This document shows, piece by piece, positions 39,085 to 48,027 of a stretch of DNA of 64,000 bases (within the stretch, counting starts at the first letter, position 1; the number at the start of each line of letters is the position of its first letter). Location: assembly GCF_900104185.1 (NCBI RefSeq), contig NZ_FNIZ01000015.1, forward strand, positions 1-64,000, read 5' to 3'. The notes beneath the pieces are model-generated. The model was not told the DNA's origin. It saw only the letters and a list, made by a program, of their open reading frames with translations, and did no database searches. The position numbers and the translations under genes are program-made. The DNA comes from Halobacillus aidingensis. GTDB taxonomy: Bacteria > Bacillota > Bacilli > Bacillales > Halobacillaceae.

Positions 39085-41841
39085 ATGACAACTGTAAAAA
39101 ACACAAACGATCATACAACTCCCTTACGCCGGGACATCCATGCATTAGGGAAAATGCTAGGTGATATTCTCGTCCACCACGGCGGAGAGGAACTACTAAA
39201 CAAAGTAGAAACGATCCGACAATTAACGAAAGACTTGAGGAAGAGTCCAGATCCCTCAACATATAATCAACTGAAAAATGAGATTCAAAACCTCGAACCA
39301 CCGATGCGCTCCCAAGTCATCCGCGCATTCTCAATTTATTTCCACCTCGTAAATATCGCTGAACAAAATCATCGTATTCGTCGTCGTCGCGAATACCAAT
39401 TGCGCGAAGATCATGGCGCTCAACCATTCTCGCTCGAAAGCGCTGTACAGAACTTGAAAAACAATGACTTTTCTAAGGGTGCTATTCAAGAGGTGTTGAA
39501 TAAGCTTTCTTTGGAATTAATTATTACGGCCCACCCTACAGAAGCTACAAAGCGGACCGTGCTTGAAATCCAGAAGCGTATTGCAACCATCCTTAAAAAG
39601 CTTGATCAGCCTCAACTGACAAAGAGCGAACGTGAAAGTTTGCAGGACAGCCTGCAAAATGAAGTCACGGTTCTTTGGCAGACAGACGAATTACGCGAAC
39701 GGAAACCAACCGTTATGGATGAAGTGCGCAATGGCCTTTATTATTTTGACGAAACCTTATTTGATGTGCTGCCAGATATCCACCAGGAACTCGAAGCCCG
39801 GTTGGAAGATCATTATCCTAATGAAGACTGGAACGTGCCGAACTTCCTTCGTTTTGGTTCTTGGATCGGTGGCGACCGAGACGGTAACCCGAACGTAACA
39901 CCTGATATCACGTGGCAAACACTTCAAAAACAACGGAAGCTTGTTTTGAAAAAATATGATGCGGTCCTCGTCGAGCTGATGAAACGATTCAGCCATTCGT
40001 CAACACAAGTGACTGTCACAGATGAGTTGAAGAACGCGATTGAAAAAGAAGAACCAATGCTTCCAAAAGGTAAGAAATGGCGAGTGGAGCGCGAAATTTA
40101 CCGACGTAAATTTGCCATTATCCTAGAACGCCTTCGTCAAGTAGGTAAGTCTGATATCGGCTATGGTTATGCGGATGAGCTTCTCAATGACTTGCGTCAA
40201 ATTCGTGACAGTGCCCGAACACACCAGCCGAACAAGCGCGAACTTAAAAAGCTACGCAAACTGATTCGTCAAGTGGAACTATTCGGATTCCACCTCGCAA
40301 CACTCGATATTCGTAATCATAGTGGCGAACATGAATCAGCAGTCTCAGAACTTCTACAAAAAGTAGGAATTGTCGAGGACTACTCTTCCCTAGAAGAAAA
40401 AGACAAGCTTGAAGTGCTCCAAGATGTCTTGAAGGATCCACGTCCGATTTCATTATTGAACGAAGACTACTCCGAAGAGACACAAAAAATGCTGAATGTT
40501 TTCCAAATGATCCGCAAAGCTCATAAGGAATTCGGTGAGCGTTCGATTGAAGTCTACTTGATTAGTATGACGGAATCTGCAAGTGATCTTCTTGAAGTCC
40601 TTGTATTGGCTAAAGAAGCAGGCATCTATCGTCTGCATGCGGATGGTACAGTGGAAAGCAATATTAACGTTGCCCCACTACTTGAAACCGTCGACGACCT
40701 TGTCGCAGGTCCTGACATTTTGAAGACCCTTTTTGAAATGGATGTCTACAGCAAACATCTGGACAAGCATGGAAACCACCAGGAAATTATGCTTGGATAT
40801 TCTGACGGAAGTAAAGATGGTGGAACACTCACAGCCAACTGGAGACTTTACAAAGCCCAGCAGGAAATTCACGATATGGCTCTTGAATACAATGTTGGAT
40901 TGAAATTCTTCCATGGTCGTGGTGGATCTCTTGGCCGTGGTGGCGGACCATTGAACCGGAGCCTGCTTTCTCAACCAGTGGAAACTCTTGGCGAAGGCGT
41001 GAAAATTACAGAACAAGGAGAGGTCCTCTCTTCTCGTTACTTGCTGAGAGATATCGCATACCGAAGTCTTGAGCAAGGAGCCTCTACCCTTTTAGAGGGA
41101 GCCATGAACATTTCTAAAGAGTCCGAACAAGGTCACCATCGGGAAGAACTATGGGAGCAAGCTCTTGAAGACATTTCTGATGTATCCTTGAAAAAATATC
41201 AATCGCTCGTATTCGGTGATTCAGACTTCTTGACTTACTTCAACGAAGCGACACCGTTACAGGAAATCAGTGAACTGAACATCGGTTCACGTCCAATGAA
41301 GCGTAAAGACAGTTCCAAATTTGAAAACTTAAGAGCCATCCCATGGGTTTTCGCTTGGACACAAAACCGTCAGCTCATTCCGGCATGGTACGCTGCAGGT
41401 ACAGGGCTCGCCAGTTATGTTGATAATAACGAAGATAACCTCGCAGTTCTCAAGCAAATGTATGAGAACTGGCCGTTCTTCCGCTCTACCATCAACAATT
41501 TGCAGATGGCCCTGACAAAAGCGGATATTCAGACAGCTAAAGAATATAAAGCCCTTGTCAATGATCAAGAACTTGGGGAACGTATTTTCCAAAACATCGT
41601 AGAAGAATACGACCGCACCAAAGACATCTTGCTGCAAATCACAGGGGATGCTGAACTTCTTGATCACCAACCGACAATCAAAGAATCCGTACGCCTTCGT
41701 AATCCTTATGTGGATCCATTGAACTTCCTTCAAGTGGAACTCATCAAGGAACTACGCCAAGTCGACGATCATGAAGATATCTTGACAGAAGTTCTTCTCA
41801 CCATCAGCGGAATCGCAGCCGGCCTTCGCAACACAGGCTGA
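39085..41841 (+). CDS. ppc: Phosphoenolpyruvate carboxylase
   Basis: A 918-residue enzyme that carboxylates PEP to oxaloacetate to refill the TCA cycle. The active-site histidine region is ITAHPTEATKRTVL (about 148-161). The second catalytic region is FFHGRGGSLGRGGGP (about 610-624), and GYSDGSKDGG (near 571) binds PEP. QNRQLIPAWYAAG (near 765) and the C-terminal RNTG end are canonical, so it is complete and regulated by the usual allosteric sites. B. subtilis uses pyruvate carboxylase instead; Ppc is present in several halophilic Bacillaceae. Good AGGAAGGTG precedes the ATG. Confidence 0.97.
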   Translation: MTTVKNTNDHTTPLRRDIHALGKMLGDILVHHGGEELLNKVETIRQLTKDLRKSPDPSTYNQLKNEIQNLEPPMRSQVIRAFSIYFHLVNIAEQNHRIRRRREYQLREDHGAQPFSLESAVQNLKNNDFSKGAIQEVLNKLSLELIITAHPTEATKRTVLEIQKRIATILKKLDQPQLTKSERESLQDSLQNEVTVLWQTDELRERKPTVMDEVRNGLYYFDETLFDVLPDIHQELEARLEDHYPNEDWNVPNFLRFGSWIGGDRDGNPNVTPDITWQTLQKQRKLVLKKYDAVLVELMKRFSHSSTQVTVTDELKNAIEKEEPMLPKGKKWRVEREIYRRKFAIILERLRQVGKSDIGYGYADELLNDLRQIRDSARTHQPNKRELKKLRKLIRQVELFGFHLATLDIRNHSGEHESAVSELLQKVGIVEDYSSLEEKDKLEVLQDVLKDPRPISLLNEDYSEETQKMLNVFQMIRKAHKEFGERSIEVYLISMTESASDLLEVLVLAKEAGIYRLHADGTVESNINVAPLLETVDDLVAGPDILKTLFEMDVYSKHLDKHGNHQEIMLGYSDGSKDGGTLTANWRLYKAQQEIHDMALEYNVGLKFFHGRGGSLGRGGGPLNRSLLSQPVETLGEGVKITEQGEVLSSRYLLRDIAYRSLEQGASTLLEGAMNISKESEQGHHREELWEQALEDISDVSLKKYQSLVFGDSDFLTYFNEATPLQEISELNIGSRPMKRKDSSKFENLRAIPWVFAWTQNRQLIPAWYAAGTGLASYVDNNEDNLAVLKQMYENWPFFRSTINNLQMALTKADIQTAKEYKALVNDQELGERIFQNIVEEYDRTKDILLQITGDAELLDHQPTIKESVRLRNPYVDPLNFLQVELIKELRQVDDHEDILTEVLLTISGIAAGLRNTG

Positions 41842-41855
41842 TCTATAAATACCAA

Positions 41856-41895
41856 AACCGAGTATAACCTTCCCAGGTTATACTCGGTTTTTTTT
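41856..41895 (+). terminator. Terminator of ppc
   Basis: AACCGAGTATAACCT and AGGTTATACTCGGTT form a 15-bp perfect stem followed by T8. Confidence 0.95.
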
Positions 41896-41950
41896 CAACA
41901 ATATGGCAGGATTGTGTAAGACTCGATTTCGAGACTTTTGTGGGTATTTA

Positions 41951-42227
41951 GGGGCTCCGGGAAAAGGTTCGCTTTCCGTGGGCGAGTGATGAGCCTCCTC
42001 GAGCTAACGCTCTGCGGGGTCTCATCTACCACGCACTTCCTCTTAGATATCCGGTTCCGGCGCCTAGCGGCTAGTGAGACTTCCCTCGCTTCTGTACGAT
42101 AAGTCAACATCGAATCGCTCCGCTCTTCGTGTTTCCTTTATCTCCGCCAGCTCAGTCCAGTCCATACGCCGCTGACCAAGGCGCCTGCACACTTAAGGTA
42201 GGAGTCTCACCGTTTCCCTCCGCCCCT
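41951..42227. repeat. Family A repeat carrying a 160-bp insert
   Basis: The ends (GGGGCTCCGGGAAAAGG and CCGTTTCCCTCCGCCCC) and arms match the uninterrupted copy at 30001-30120. Between CGCACTTCC and GGAGTCTCACC it has gained an extra 160 bp (42041-42200). Confidence 0.9.
42041..42200. mobile_element. 160-bp insert module (copy 1) inside family A repeat
   Basis: It runs from TCTTAGATATCCGGTTCCGG to ACACTTAAGGTA. A second copy at 49828-49987 has the same length, nearly the same sequence and the same relative position in another family A repeat. No open frame or terminal inverted repeat is obvious, so it is either a small mobile unit or an ancestral part of a longer repeat form. Confidence 0.6.
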
Positions 42228-42355
42228 TTGCCATATGAGGTTCTCGAAATCGCTCTAATAGTAACCTGCCAAGTTCGGTAATGAAAGACCTGCTCATCCA
42301 CGCCGTTATAGAGTCGTTTTAACCATAGATTCTGCACGAATAAGGTGTGGGAACA

Positions 42356-42457
42356 GGGTCTGGGAAACGTCCGCATGAAAAGCGAATGGAGACACGAACG
42401 TGTGTGTTTTTCTACTGACTGATTCCAAAACACTGCAAATCGTCGTTTCCCTGACCC
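42356..42457. repeat. 102-bp inverted-end element (copy 2)
   Basis: GGGTCTGGGAAACG and CGTTTCCCTGACCC bound this copy; the left end has one mismatch relative to copy 1 at 30250-30350. Confidence 0.85.
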
Positions 42458-42514
42458 CGTATCCATGGCCAGGAATTGTCATACATTATTTCAACTAGAA
42501 AGGCTGCCCTTAAG

Positions 42515-42569
42515 GCTGCGGGGAATGTGCTCACCGCGCTCCCGCGGCAAGCGAGCTATTCCCCGCAGC
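42515..42569. repeat. Internally deleted family A palindrome (copy 2)
   Basis: GCTGCGGGGAAT and ATTCCCCGCAGC pair perfectly; the block is a paralogue of 30409-30463. Confidence 0.85.
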
Positions 42570-42671
42570 CCCCATGCACTCAACAAAAGTCTCGAAACTG
42601 AGTCTTCCACAAACGGGAGCTTTAGTGGAGGAACGAACGCTTGAGTTCTTTTAAACAATTGAATTCATATG

Positions 42672-42736
42672 GAATCCCTCATGTATTTTACAGTTTTGGA
42701 CAAAGTAAAACAGAAATTAAATAAAGTGAGGGATTC
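42672..42736 (+). promoter_or_regulatory. Inverted repeat that could mask the permease ribosome-binding site
   Basis: GAATCCCTCA (42672-42681) is the exact complement of TGAGGGATTC (42727-42736), which contains the GTGAGGG ribosome-binding site of the downstream permease. A nested TTTTAC/GTAAAA pair (42686-42691/42705-42710) could shorten the loop. It may be an RNA hairpin or two half-sites of an operator. Confidence 0.5.
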
Positions 42737-42739
42737 ATC

Positions 42740-44026
42740 ATGATCAGTATCCTAATTGGACTCGTATTACTTATGCTTTTGGCTTATCTTGGATGGTCCA
42801 TCATCTGGATTGCGCCACTCGTATCAGGTATTGTCGCGATTTTAAGTGGAATGGATATCCTTCCCGCTTATACAGATACCTATATGCAGGGATTTGTTGA
42901 CTTTGCTAAAGACTACTTTCCGATTTTCCTCTTCGGTGCGATTTTCGGGAAGTTGATGGAAGATACGGGAGCTGCACAGTCGGTTGCCCATAAGATTTCG
43001 AGCGTAATTGGTAAAAAGCGTGCCATTCTCGGAATGCTTTTATCTGCAGCGATTCTTACGTATGGCGGGGTTAGTCTGTTTGTTGTTGTCTTTGCTGTGT
43101 ATCCATTGGCTGTCGCGATGTTCCGTGAGGCGAATGTTTCCAGAAAGTTGATTCCATCCACGTTCGTACTCGGAGCTTTCACTTTTACAATGACAGCTCT
43201 TCCTGGAACACCTCAGATTCAGAATATCATTCCAATCAACACCTTTAAGACAGACACGATGGCAGCTCCAATTCTAGGAATAGTTGCCGCATTGATTATG
43301 GCTGTCGGCGGATATTTTTATTTGAAATTCCGTGAAAAACAACTTAACAATAAAGATGAGAAATTTACTGAGCCTGAAGGTGACAACCAAGTTAAAAGTG
43401 TGAACGAAGAAGAACTTCCAAATTGGATTCTTTCCACCATTCCACTAATCGCTGTTGTTTTGACGTTGAACGTATTCGAAATCAGTATTTTAGCCGCATT
43501 GCTCATCGGAATCATTTTAATCATGATCTTTAACTGGCAGGATTATAAGGATTTCATAAAAGCCATCAATGGCGGGGCTTCCGGTTCAGTTATGGCTACC
43601 ATTAACACAAGTGCGGCAGTCGGATTTGGTACTGTTGTTACGGCTTCACCTGGGTTTGACTCCGTAAAGGATTTGATTTTCAGTATTCCTCTAAGCCCGT
43701 TTTTCTCAGAAGCCTTTGCCGTCAGTCTGCTTGCGATGATTACAGGGTCGGCTTCTGGCGGAATGGGAATTGCCCTTGAAGCTCTCGGACAGGAATATTA
43801 CAATATTGCGGTCGATCAAGGGTTGAGTCTTGAAGCTTTTCACCGTATTACATCGGTAGCATCTGGAGCATCCATTCTCCCTCATAACGGTGCTTTATTG
43901 ACATTGTTCACCGTTACAGGGCTGACACACAAGGATTCTTACAAGGATGTATTCGTAGTTGGCCTTCTTATTCCGATGGTCGCAACGATTGCGATTATTT
44001 TCCTTGCCATGATCGGCATCAATTAA
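42740..44026 (+). CDS. GntP-family permease, 3-hydroxybutyrate type (YxjC-like)
   Basis: A 428-residue polytopic membrane protein with about 12 helices, of the GntP gluconate/H+ symporter superfamily. AKDYFPIFLFGAIFGKLMEDTGAA (near 55-78) and GFGTVVTASPGFDSV are typical of the branch found beside ketone-body genes. The next gene, convergent, is a 3-hydroxybutyrate dehydrogenase, as in the B. subtilis yxjC-scoAB-yxjF region, so 3-hydroxybutyrate or acetoacetate uptake is the likely role. The ATG follows GTGAGGG, which lies in a possible hairpin. Confidence 0.88.
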   Translation: MISILIGLVLLMLLAYLGWSIIWIAPLVSGIVAILSGMDILPAYTDTYMQGFVDFAKDYFPIFLFGAIFGKLMEDTGAAQSVAHKISSVIGKKRAILGMLLSAAILTYGGVSLFVVVFAVYPLAVAMFREANVSRKLIPSTFVLGAFTFTMTALPGTPQIQNIIPINTFKTDTMAAPILGIVAALIMAVGGYFYLKFREKQLNNKDEKFTEPEGDNQVKSVNEEELPNWILSTIPLIAVVLTLNVFEISILAALLIGIILIMIFNWQDYKDFIKAINGGASGSVMATINTSAAVGFGTVVTASPGFDSVKDLIFSIPLSPFFSEAFAVSLLAMITGSASGGMGIALEALGQEYYNIAVDQGLSLEAFHRITSVASGASILPHNGALLTLFTVTGLTHKDSYKDVFVVGLLIPMVATIAIIFLAMIGIN

Positions 44027-44033
44027 CTAACAC

Positions 44034-44063
44034 AAGCTTCTCTCTTAAGGAGGGAAGCTTTTT
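44034..44063 (+). terminator. Terminator of the permease gene
   Basis: AAGCTTCTCTC pairs imperfectly with GAGGGAAGCTT and is followed by T4. Confidence 0.75.
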
Positions 44064-44081
44064 GATTTGATCGAACAAATG

Positions 44082-44111
44082 AAAAACACGTCCCACAAGG
44101 GGACGTGTTTT
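44082..44111 (-). terminator. Terminator of the 3-hydroxybutyrate dehydrogenase gene
   Basis: On the minus strand AAACACGTCC pairs with GGACGTGTTT, followed by TTC; it sits five bases after the stop. Confidence 0.8.
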
Positions 44112-44115
44112 ATTA

Positions 44116-44892
44116 TTATTGAACAGTGTAGCCACCATCGATGACCGCTGCTTGTCCTGTGATGCTTTTCGCTTTTTCACTGACAAGAAAGATTGCATAA
44201 TCTGCAATTTCCTGGACTTGCAACAATCGTTTTTGTGGTACGAGGGGATAAATAACCTCTTCTAACGCTTTTTCCTTATCGATGTTTCTTGTTTTCGCAA
44301 GGTCTTCTAATTGGTTCTGGACAAGTGGCGTATCCACATAACCAGGACAGATTGCGTTCACCGTTACACCGTGGTCCGCTCCTTCTAAAGCAGCTACCTT
44401 CGTTAGTCCGATGACCCCGTGCTTGGCACTGTTGTAACCAGCTTTTCCAGCGAAACCGATGAGTCCATTGATGGAAGCCATATTCAAAATACGACCATAC
44501 CCCTGTTCCTTCATGTGTGGGAACGCGTACTTCGTCCCATAGAATGGTCCTTTCAGCATAATGTCCAGAATCAATCCAAATTTTTCACTAGGGAATTCTT
44601 CAATTGGAGCGACATGTTGAATTCCTGCATTATTGACTAGAATATCAATTTTGCCAAACTTACTGACCGTTTCTTCAATTGCATTCTTTACATCTTCTTC
44701 TTTTGCTACGTTGGCAACGACCCCTTCGACTGTATGTCCTTGAGATCGTAGCTGTTCAACTGATTTGTTGAGGGTCTCCTCATTGATATCATTAAGCATG
44801 ACTTTCGCGCCGGCTTTTGCAAATTCTGTAGCGATCTCAAGTCCAATCCCCTGCCCTGAACCAGTAATTAATGCTGATCTTCCTTCAAGCAT
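44116..44892 (-). CDS. 3-hydroxybutyrate dehydrogenase (SDR)
   Basis: A 258-residue SDR. TGSGQGIGLEIA (near residue 10) binds NAD, NNAGI is near 88, and the catalytic set is serine in NMASINGLIGFAGKAGYNSAK with tyrosine and lysine in YNSAKHG. The C-terminal half (ICPGYVDTPLV, AVIDGGYTVQ) fits the D-3-hydroxybutyrate dehydrogenase (PhbDH/YxjF) subgroup. It would oxidise 3-hydroxybutyrate to acetoacetate. It is convergent with the permease gene and separated from it by two terminators. Confidence 0.9.
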   Translation of the reverse strand: MLEGRSALITGSGQGIGLEIATEFAKAGAKVMLNDINEETLNKSVEQLRSQGHTVEGVVANVAKEEDVKNAIEETVSKFGKIDILVNNAGIQHVAPIEEFPSEKFGLILDIMLKGPFYGTKYAFPHMKEQGYGRILNMASINGLIGFAGKAGYNSAKHGVIGLTKVAALEGADHGVTVNAICPGYVDTPLVQNQLEDLAKTRNIDKEKALEEVIYPLVPQKRLLQVQEIADYAIFLVSEKAKSITGQAAVIDGGYTVQ

Positions 44893-44955
44893 TGCAACTC
44901 CTCCTTAAAATAAACACTCTTCCTTTAATTTTCCCTTTTCTAAGAAAATATGTGC

Positions 44956-44993
44956 AAAAAAAAAACTCAGCCTCATGAAAGGCTGAGTTTTTA
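44956..44993. terminator. Terminator of the glutamate dehydrogenase gene
   Basis: AAAACTCAGCCT pairs with AGGCTGAGTTTT and both sides carry A/T runs. It lies next to the minus-strand stop at 44998. Confidence 0.88.
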
Positions 44994-44997
44994 TACC

Positions 44998-46374
44998 CTA
45001 ATAAAGTTTTCCTTGACGGTACATAATCGTGGATAGTTTGGTGACGGAGTGGATGTAACAATTTTGTCTTAGGGGGAACGGATCCCCAAAGAACTGTGGA
45101 AGAATCGTATCCATCGTACCTTTCAACTTATCAAAAAGTCTTTCAAAAATCTGATCCTCCGCCATAAACTGTGCTTCTCTCCCCTGAACCCATTCGTAAT
45201 AAGAAACGATGACACCACCTGCATTTGCTAAGATATCAGGGACAATCAATACACCTTTATCCGCAAGATACCGATCCGCTTCTTCTGTAATTGGCCCGTT
45301 TGCACCTTCTACAATGATCTTCGCTTGAATGTCCTTCATATTATCTTTATGGATTTGATCTTCCAACGCTGCTAAAATCAGAACATCAACATCCATTTCC
45401 AGCAAGTCATCCCGCTCTTTAATCTCTGCCACAAGTTCATGCTCGTTCAGTTCTTGTTCTGTTGAAGGCAAATCACCATCATGCTCTTTCGCGAATTTGA
45501 CAAGACCAGGAATGTCCAGGCCATCTGAATTATACAGCATGACATTCGCATCGCTCACGGCAACCACACGGTTTTGCAGATGATTGCATTGATACGCTTC
45601 AAGGGCAGCGACAGAACCAAGGTTACCAAAGCCCTGAACCGCCATTTTTAACTTTTTATCAGCATGGTCAAGAGCCGTATGAGCAAAAATGTTCTCTGTA
45701 TCACTCAACCATTTTCTATGTTCATTGACGAAATCATGCATCATGTACCGAAACGTATAATAGACCCCTTTTCCCGTTGACTCTCTTCTTCCGAGCGACC
45801 CGCCGTTTACGATGCTTTTTCCTGTAAAACTGTTGCGGTACGGCTCTCCGGGATGAATATTCTTGAATTCTCCCATCATCCAGTCCATTTCCCGTTCCCC
45901 TGTACCGACATCCGGGGCTGGAATGTCTTTGTCAGGTCCAAGGATATCATTGAAATATTGCACGTATTTTTTACATATCAAATTGAGTTCTTTTACGCTG
46001 TATTCTTTCGGGTTGATGACCACTCCCCCTTTACCTCCGCCAAAAGGAAGTTCATGCAGGGCATTTTTCAAAGTCATTAGTTTTGCTAAATTGGAGACTT
46101 CATCTTCATCGACTGATTCATGAAAACGAATCCCGCCTTTATAAGGACCCACTGTATCACTATGTTGTACGCGGAATGACGGAATCCTTACAATCGTTCC
46201 ATTTTCTGTAGTGATGCGCAGGAAAGATTTGTGGACATGATTCGGGGTCGAAAGCAGGGCCACCAATGAGTTGTAGGCCTGCTCCCGTGTTTGTGCTTTC
46301 AAATCCGGGAGAAAATCTTCATCCTCCATGATCGCTTTTAATGACTCTTCGATAATGGTTTGTTGTCTTTGCAT
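44998..46374 (-). CDS. Glu/Leu/Phe/Val dehydrogenase (glutamate dehydrogenase type)
   Basis: A 458-residue amino acid dehydrogenase. The glutamate-binding region is VGPYKGGIRFH (near 85) and the catalytic lysine region is LKNALHELPFGGGKGG (near 113). The nucleotide-binding domain has VQGFGNLGSVAALEA (near 250). The final part, ADILANAGGVIVSYYEWVQ, is typical of GDH. It would interconvert glutamate and 2-oxoglutarate. Length is longer than RocG/GudB (about 425), mostly from the N-terminus, and cofactor preference cannot be read. GGAGGCTG lies before the ATG. Confidence 0.9.
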   Translation of the reverse strand: MQRQQTIIEESLKAIMEDEDFLPDLKAQTREQAYNSLVALLSTPNHVHKSFLRITTENGTIVRIPSFRVQHSDTVGPYKGGIRFHESVDEDEVSNLAKLMTLKNALHELPFGGGKGGVVINPKEYSVKELNLICKKYVQYFNDILGPDKDIPAPDVGTGEREMDWMMGEFKNIHPGEPYRNSFTGKSIVNGGSLGRRESTGKGVYYTFRYMMHDFVNEHRKWLSDTENIFAHTALDHADKKLKMAVQGFGNLGSVAALEAYQCNHLQNRVVAVSDANVMLYNSDGLDIPGLVKFAKEHDGDLPSTEQELNEHELVAEIKERDDLLEMDVDVLILAALEDQIHKDNMKDIQAKIIVEGANGPITEEADRYLADKGVLIVPDILANAGGVIVSYYEWVQGREAQFMAEDQIFERLFDKLKGTMDTILPQFFGDPFPLRQNCYIHSVTKLSTIMYRQGKLY

Positions 46375-46471
46375 AATCCGACAGCCTCCGTTCTAATGAA
46401 TTGGTCCTATGTGGATTTCCTTATCTAAGTGTCCATTCCCCAAAAAGAAGCTATGAAACGTTTTCAGCAAA

Positions 46472-46501
46472 GAAAAAAGCCCCCTGCTCTAGGGGACTTT
46501 T
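46472..46501 (-). terminator. Terminator of fabI
   Basis: On the minus strand AAGTCCCCT and AGGGGGCTT (one wobble) flank a short loop, followed by T5. Confidence 0.85.
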
Positions 46502-46504
46502 CCA

Positions 46505-47284
46505 TTAACCTAATATATTGTAACCCGAATCTACATAAACAATTTCTCCTGTCACTCCTCGGGATAAATGACTCATCATGGCCAGCGTCATATCTCCGAC
46601 TTCTTCCTGAGTGACGTTCTTTTTCAGTGGAGCAGTTTCTTCAATTTTGTGTAAGATTTCATTGAAGCTTGGAACCCCTTTTGCTGCAAGTGTACGTACC
46701 GCACCAGCCGAAATGGCATTGACTCTGATTTGATTTTTCCCTAAATCGGATGCCAAATAACGCACAGTGGCTTCTAAGGATGCTTTCGCTACCCCCATGA
46801 CGTTGTAACCTTCGACGACACGTTCAGCCCCAAGATAACTCATGGCAATCATCGATCCGCCTTCCGTCATATAAGGTTGACTTGCTTTCGCTACAGCAAT
46901 AAGTGAATAAGCGCTTGTATCCTGCGCAAAAGCGAATCCGTCACGGGAAGTTTCAACAAAATCCCCTTTCAAATCCTCCGCATGTGCAAACGCGATGGAA
47001 TGACAGACCCCATGAATGACTCCGACTTTCTCACCGATCTCTGCAAATGCCTGCTGAATACTTTCATCACTGTTCACATCGCATTGAACGATGGCTTTCG
47101 CATCTAAACCACCGTCTGCAAGCAGCTTTTCGAGCTTTTTATAACTTCTTTCTTTTCGATATGTAAAAATAACGTTGGCTCCTGCCTGATAAAGGGATTT
47201 AGCCACACCCCAGGCAAGGCTTCTCTGGTTCGCCACACCCATGACGACGATGTTTTTATCTTTCATTTGTAAAATATCTTCCAT
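46505..47284 (-). CDS. fabI: Enoyl-ACP reductase FabI
   Basis: Final reductive step of type II fatty acid synthesis, reducing enoyl-ACP with NAD(P)H. The 259-residue SDR-like enzyme has GVANQRSLAWGVAKSL (near 16), IHGVCHSIAFAH (near 90), and the catalytic tyrosine and lysine in GYNVMGVAKASLE (Y-x6-K, near 155). It is homologous to B. subtilis FabI rather than FabL. Start chosen: ATG at 47284 behind GGAGGTT. Triclosan-class inhibitors target this protein in related species. Confidence 0.93.
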   Translation of the reverse strand: MEDILQMKDKNIVVMGVANQRSLAWGVAKSLYQAGANVIFTYRKERSYKKLEKLLADGGLDAKAIVQCDVNSDESIQQAFAEIGEKVGVIHGVCHSIAFAHAEDLKGDFVETSRDGFAFAQDTSAYSLIAVAKASQPYMTEGGSMIAMSYLGAERVVEGYNVMGVAKASLEATVRYLASDLGKNQIRVNAISAGAVRTLAAKGVPSFNEILHKIEETAPLKKNVTQEEVGDMTLAMMSHLSRGVTGEIVYVDSGYNILG

Positions 47285-47337
47285 AGTAACCTCCAACATG
47301 TGTTTTCTTAGTTATACCTTATTCCAAAGAGAGTTGT

Positions 47338-48009
47338 CTACTTTTCCTTCAATTCTACATGAGAAAATCTTCCACCCAGTGTGTCGAATCGTCCCCCTGG
47401 CTGAATTCTTAAAGGTTCATGAAATAAAGGTCCACCATATACAAATGTGTGAAACTCTCCGTTTTCACCGCACGGGTCAATTTCAGGAGACATGGTATGC
47501 AAAAACTGCTGATCATAGAGAACCCCAGGTACCCTTTCATCCAACTTCTCTGTATCCACAGTAGTGATCACTGCCTGAAATCCCTTTTCAATGATCTCTG
47601 CCGCCACCTTATGTGAACCTATTGCCCATAAAGGATAGACGCCTGCCATTTCATTCTTCTTTAATAAATCGTCACGAAACGATCGAATATCTTCCAAAAA
47701 AAGATCAGCATAAACCACTTTGTGGATTTCTCTGTCCTTACAGCTTTGAAAGAACCGCTTCATGACCTCATCGTAATCCTCATTAGACGCTTTTTCCGCG
47801 ATCGGAACGATTCTAATTGGCAGACCAAGCGCATCGGCTTGCTTCATAAGCAGGTGCTCACTGACTTCATGGACAGGTAACCGCAGAGACTGTTCAGAAA
47901 CGGTTGAAAAAAGACCCTCGACCTTGTACTTCTCATCGTCCATCACCTTTTGCAAGGCAAGGGCAGAATCCTTGCCACCACTCCAAGAGACTATAACTTT
48001 CTCAGGCAT
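47338..48009 (-). CDS. ATP-PPase of the diphthine-ammonia ligase (Dph6) family
   Basis: A 223-residue protein with a PP-loop SGGKDSALAL at residues 8-17. The C-terminal part has GEFHTFVYGGPLFHEPL, where Dph6-family enzymes have the same stretch, and ADLFLEDIRSFRDDL in the middle. In eukaryotes the family amidates diphthine on EF2; bacteria lack diphthamide, so the substrate is unknown (a B12-related role has been proposed for some relatives). Start chosen: ATG at 48009 behind GAGGAAG. It is the third gene of the unit started at 49607. Confidence 0.82.
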   Translation of the reverse strand: MPEKVIVSWSGGKDSALALQKVMDDEKYKVEGLFSTVSEQSLRLPVHEVSEHLLMKQADALGLPIRIVPIAEKASNEDYDEVMKRFFQSCKDREIHKVVYADLFLEDIRSFRDDLLKKNEMAGVYPLWAIGSHKVAAEIIEKGFQAVITTVDTEKLDERVPGVLYDQQFLHTMSPEIDPCGENGEFHTFVYGGPLFHEPLRIQPGGRFDTLGGRFSHVELKEK

Positions 48010-48027
48010 CTTCCTCACCACTCCCTA

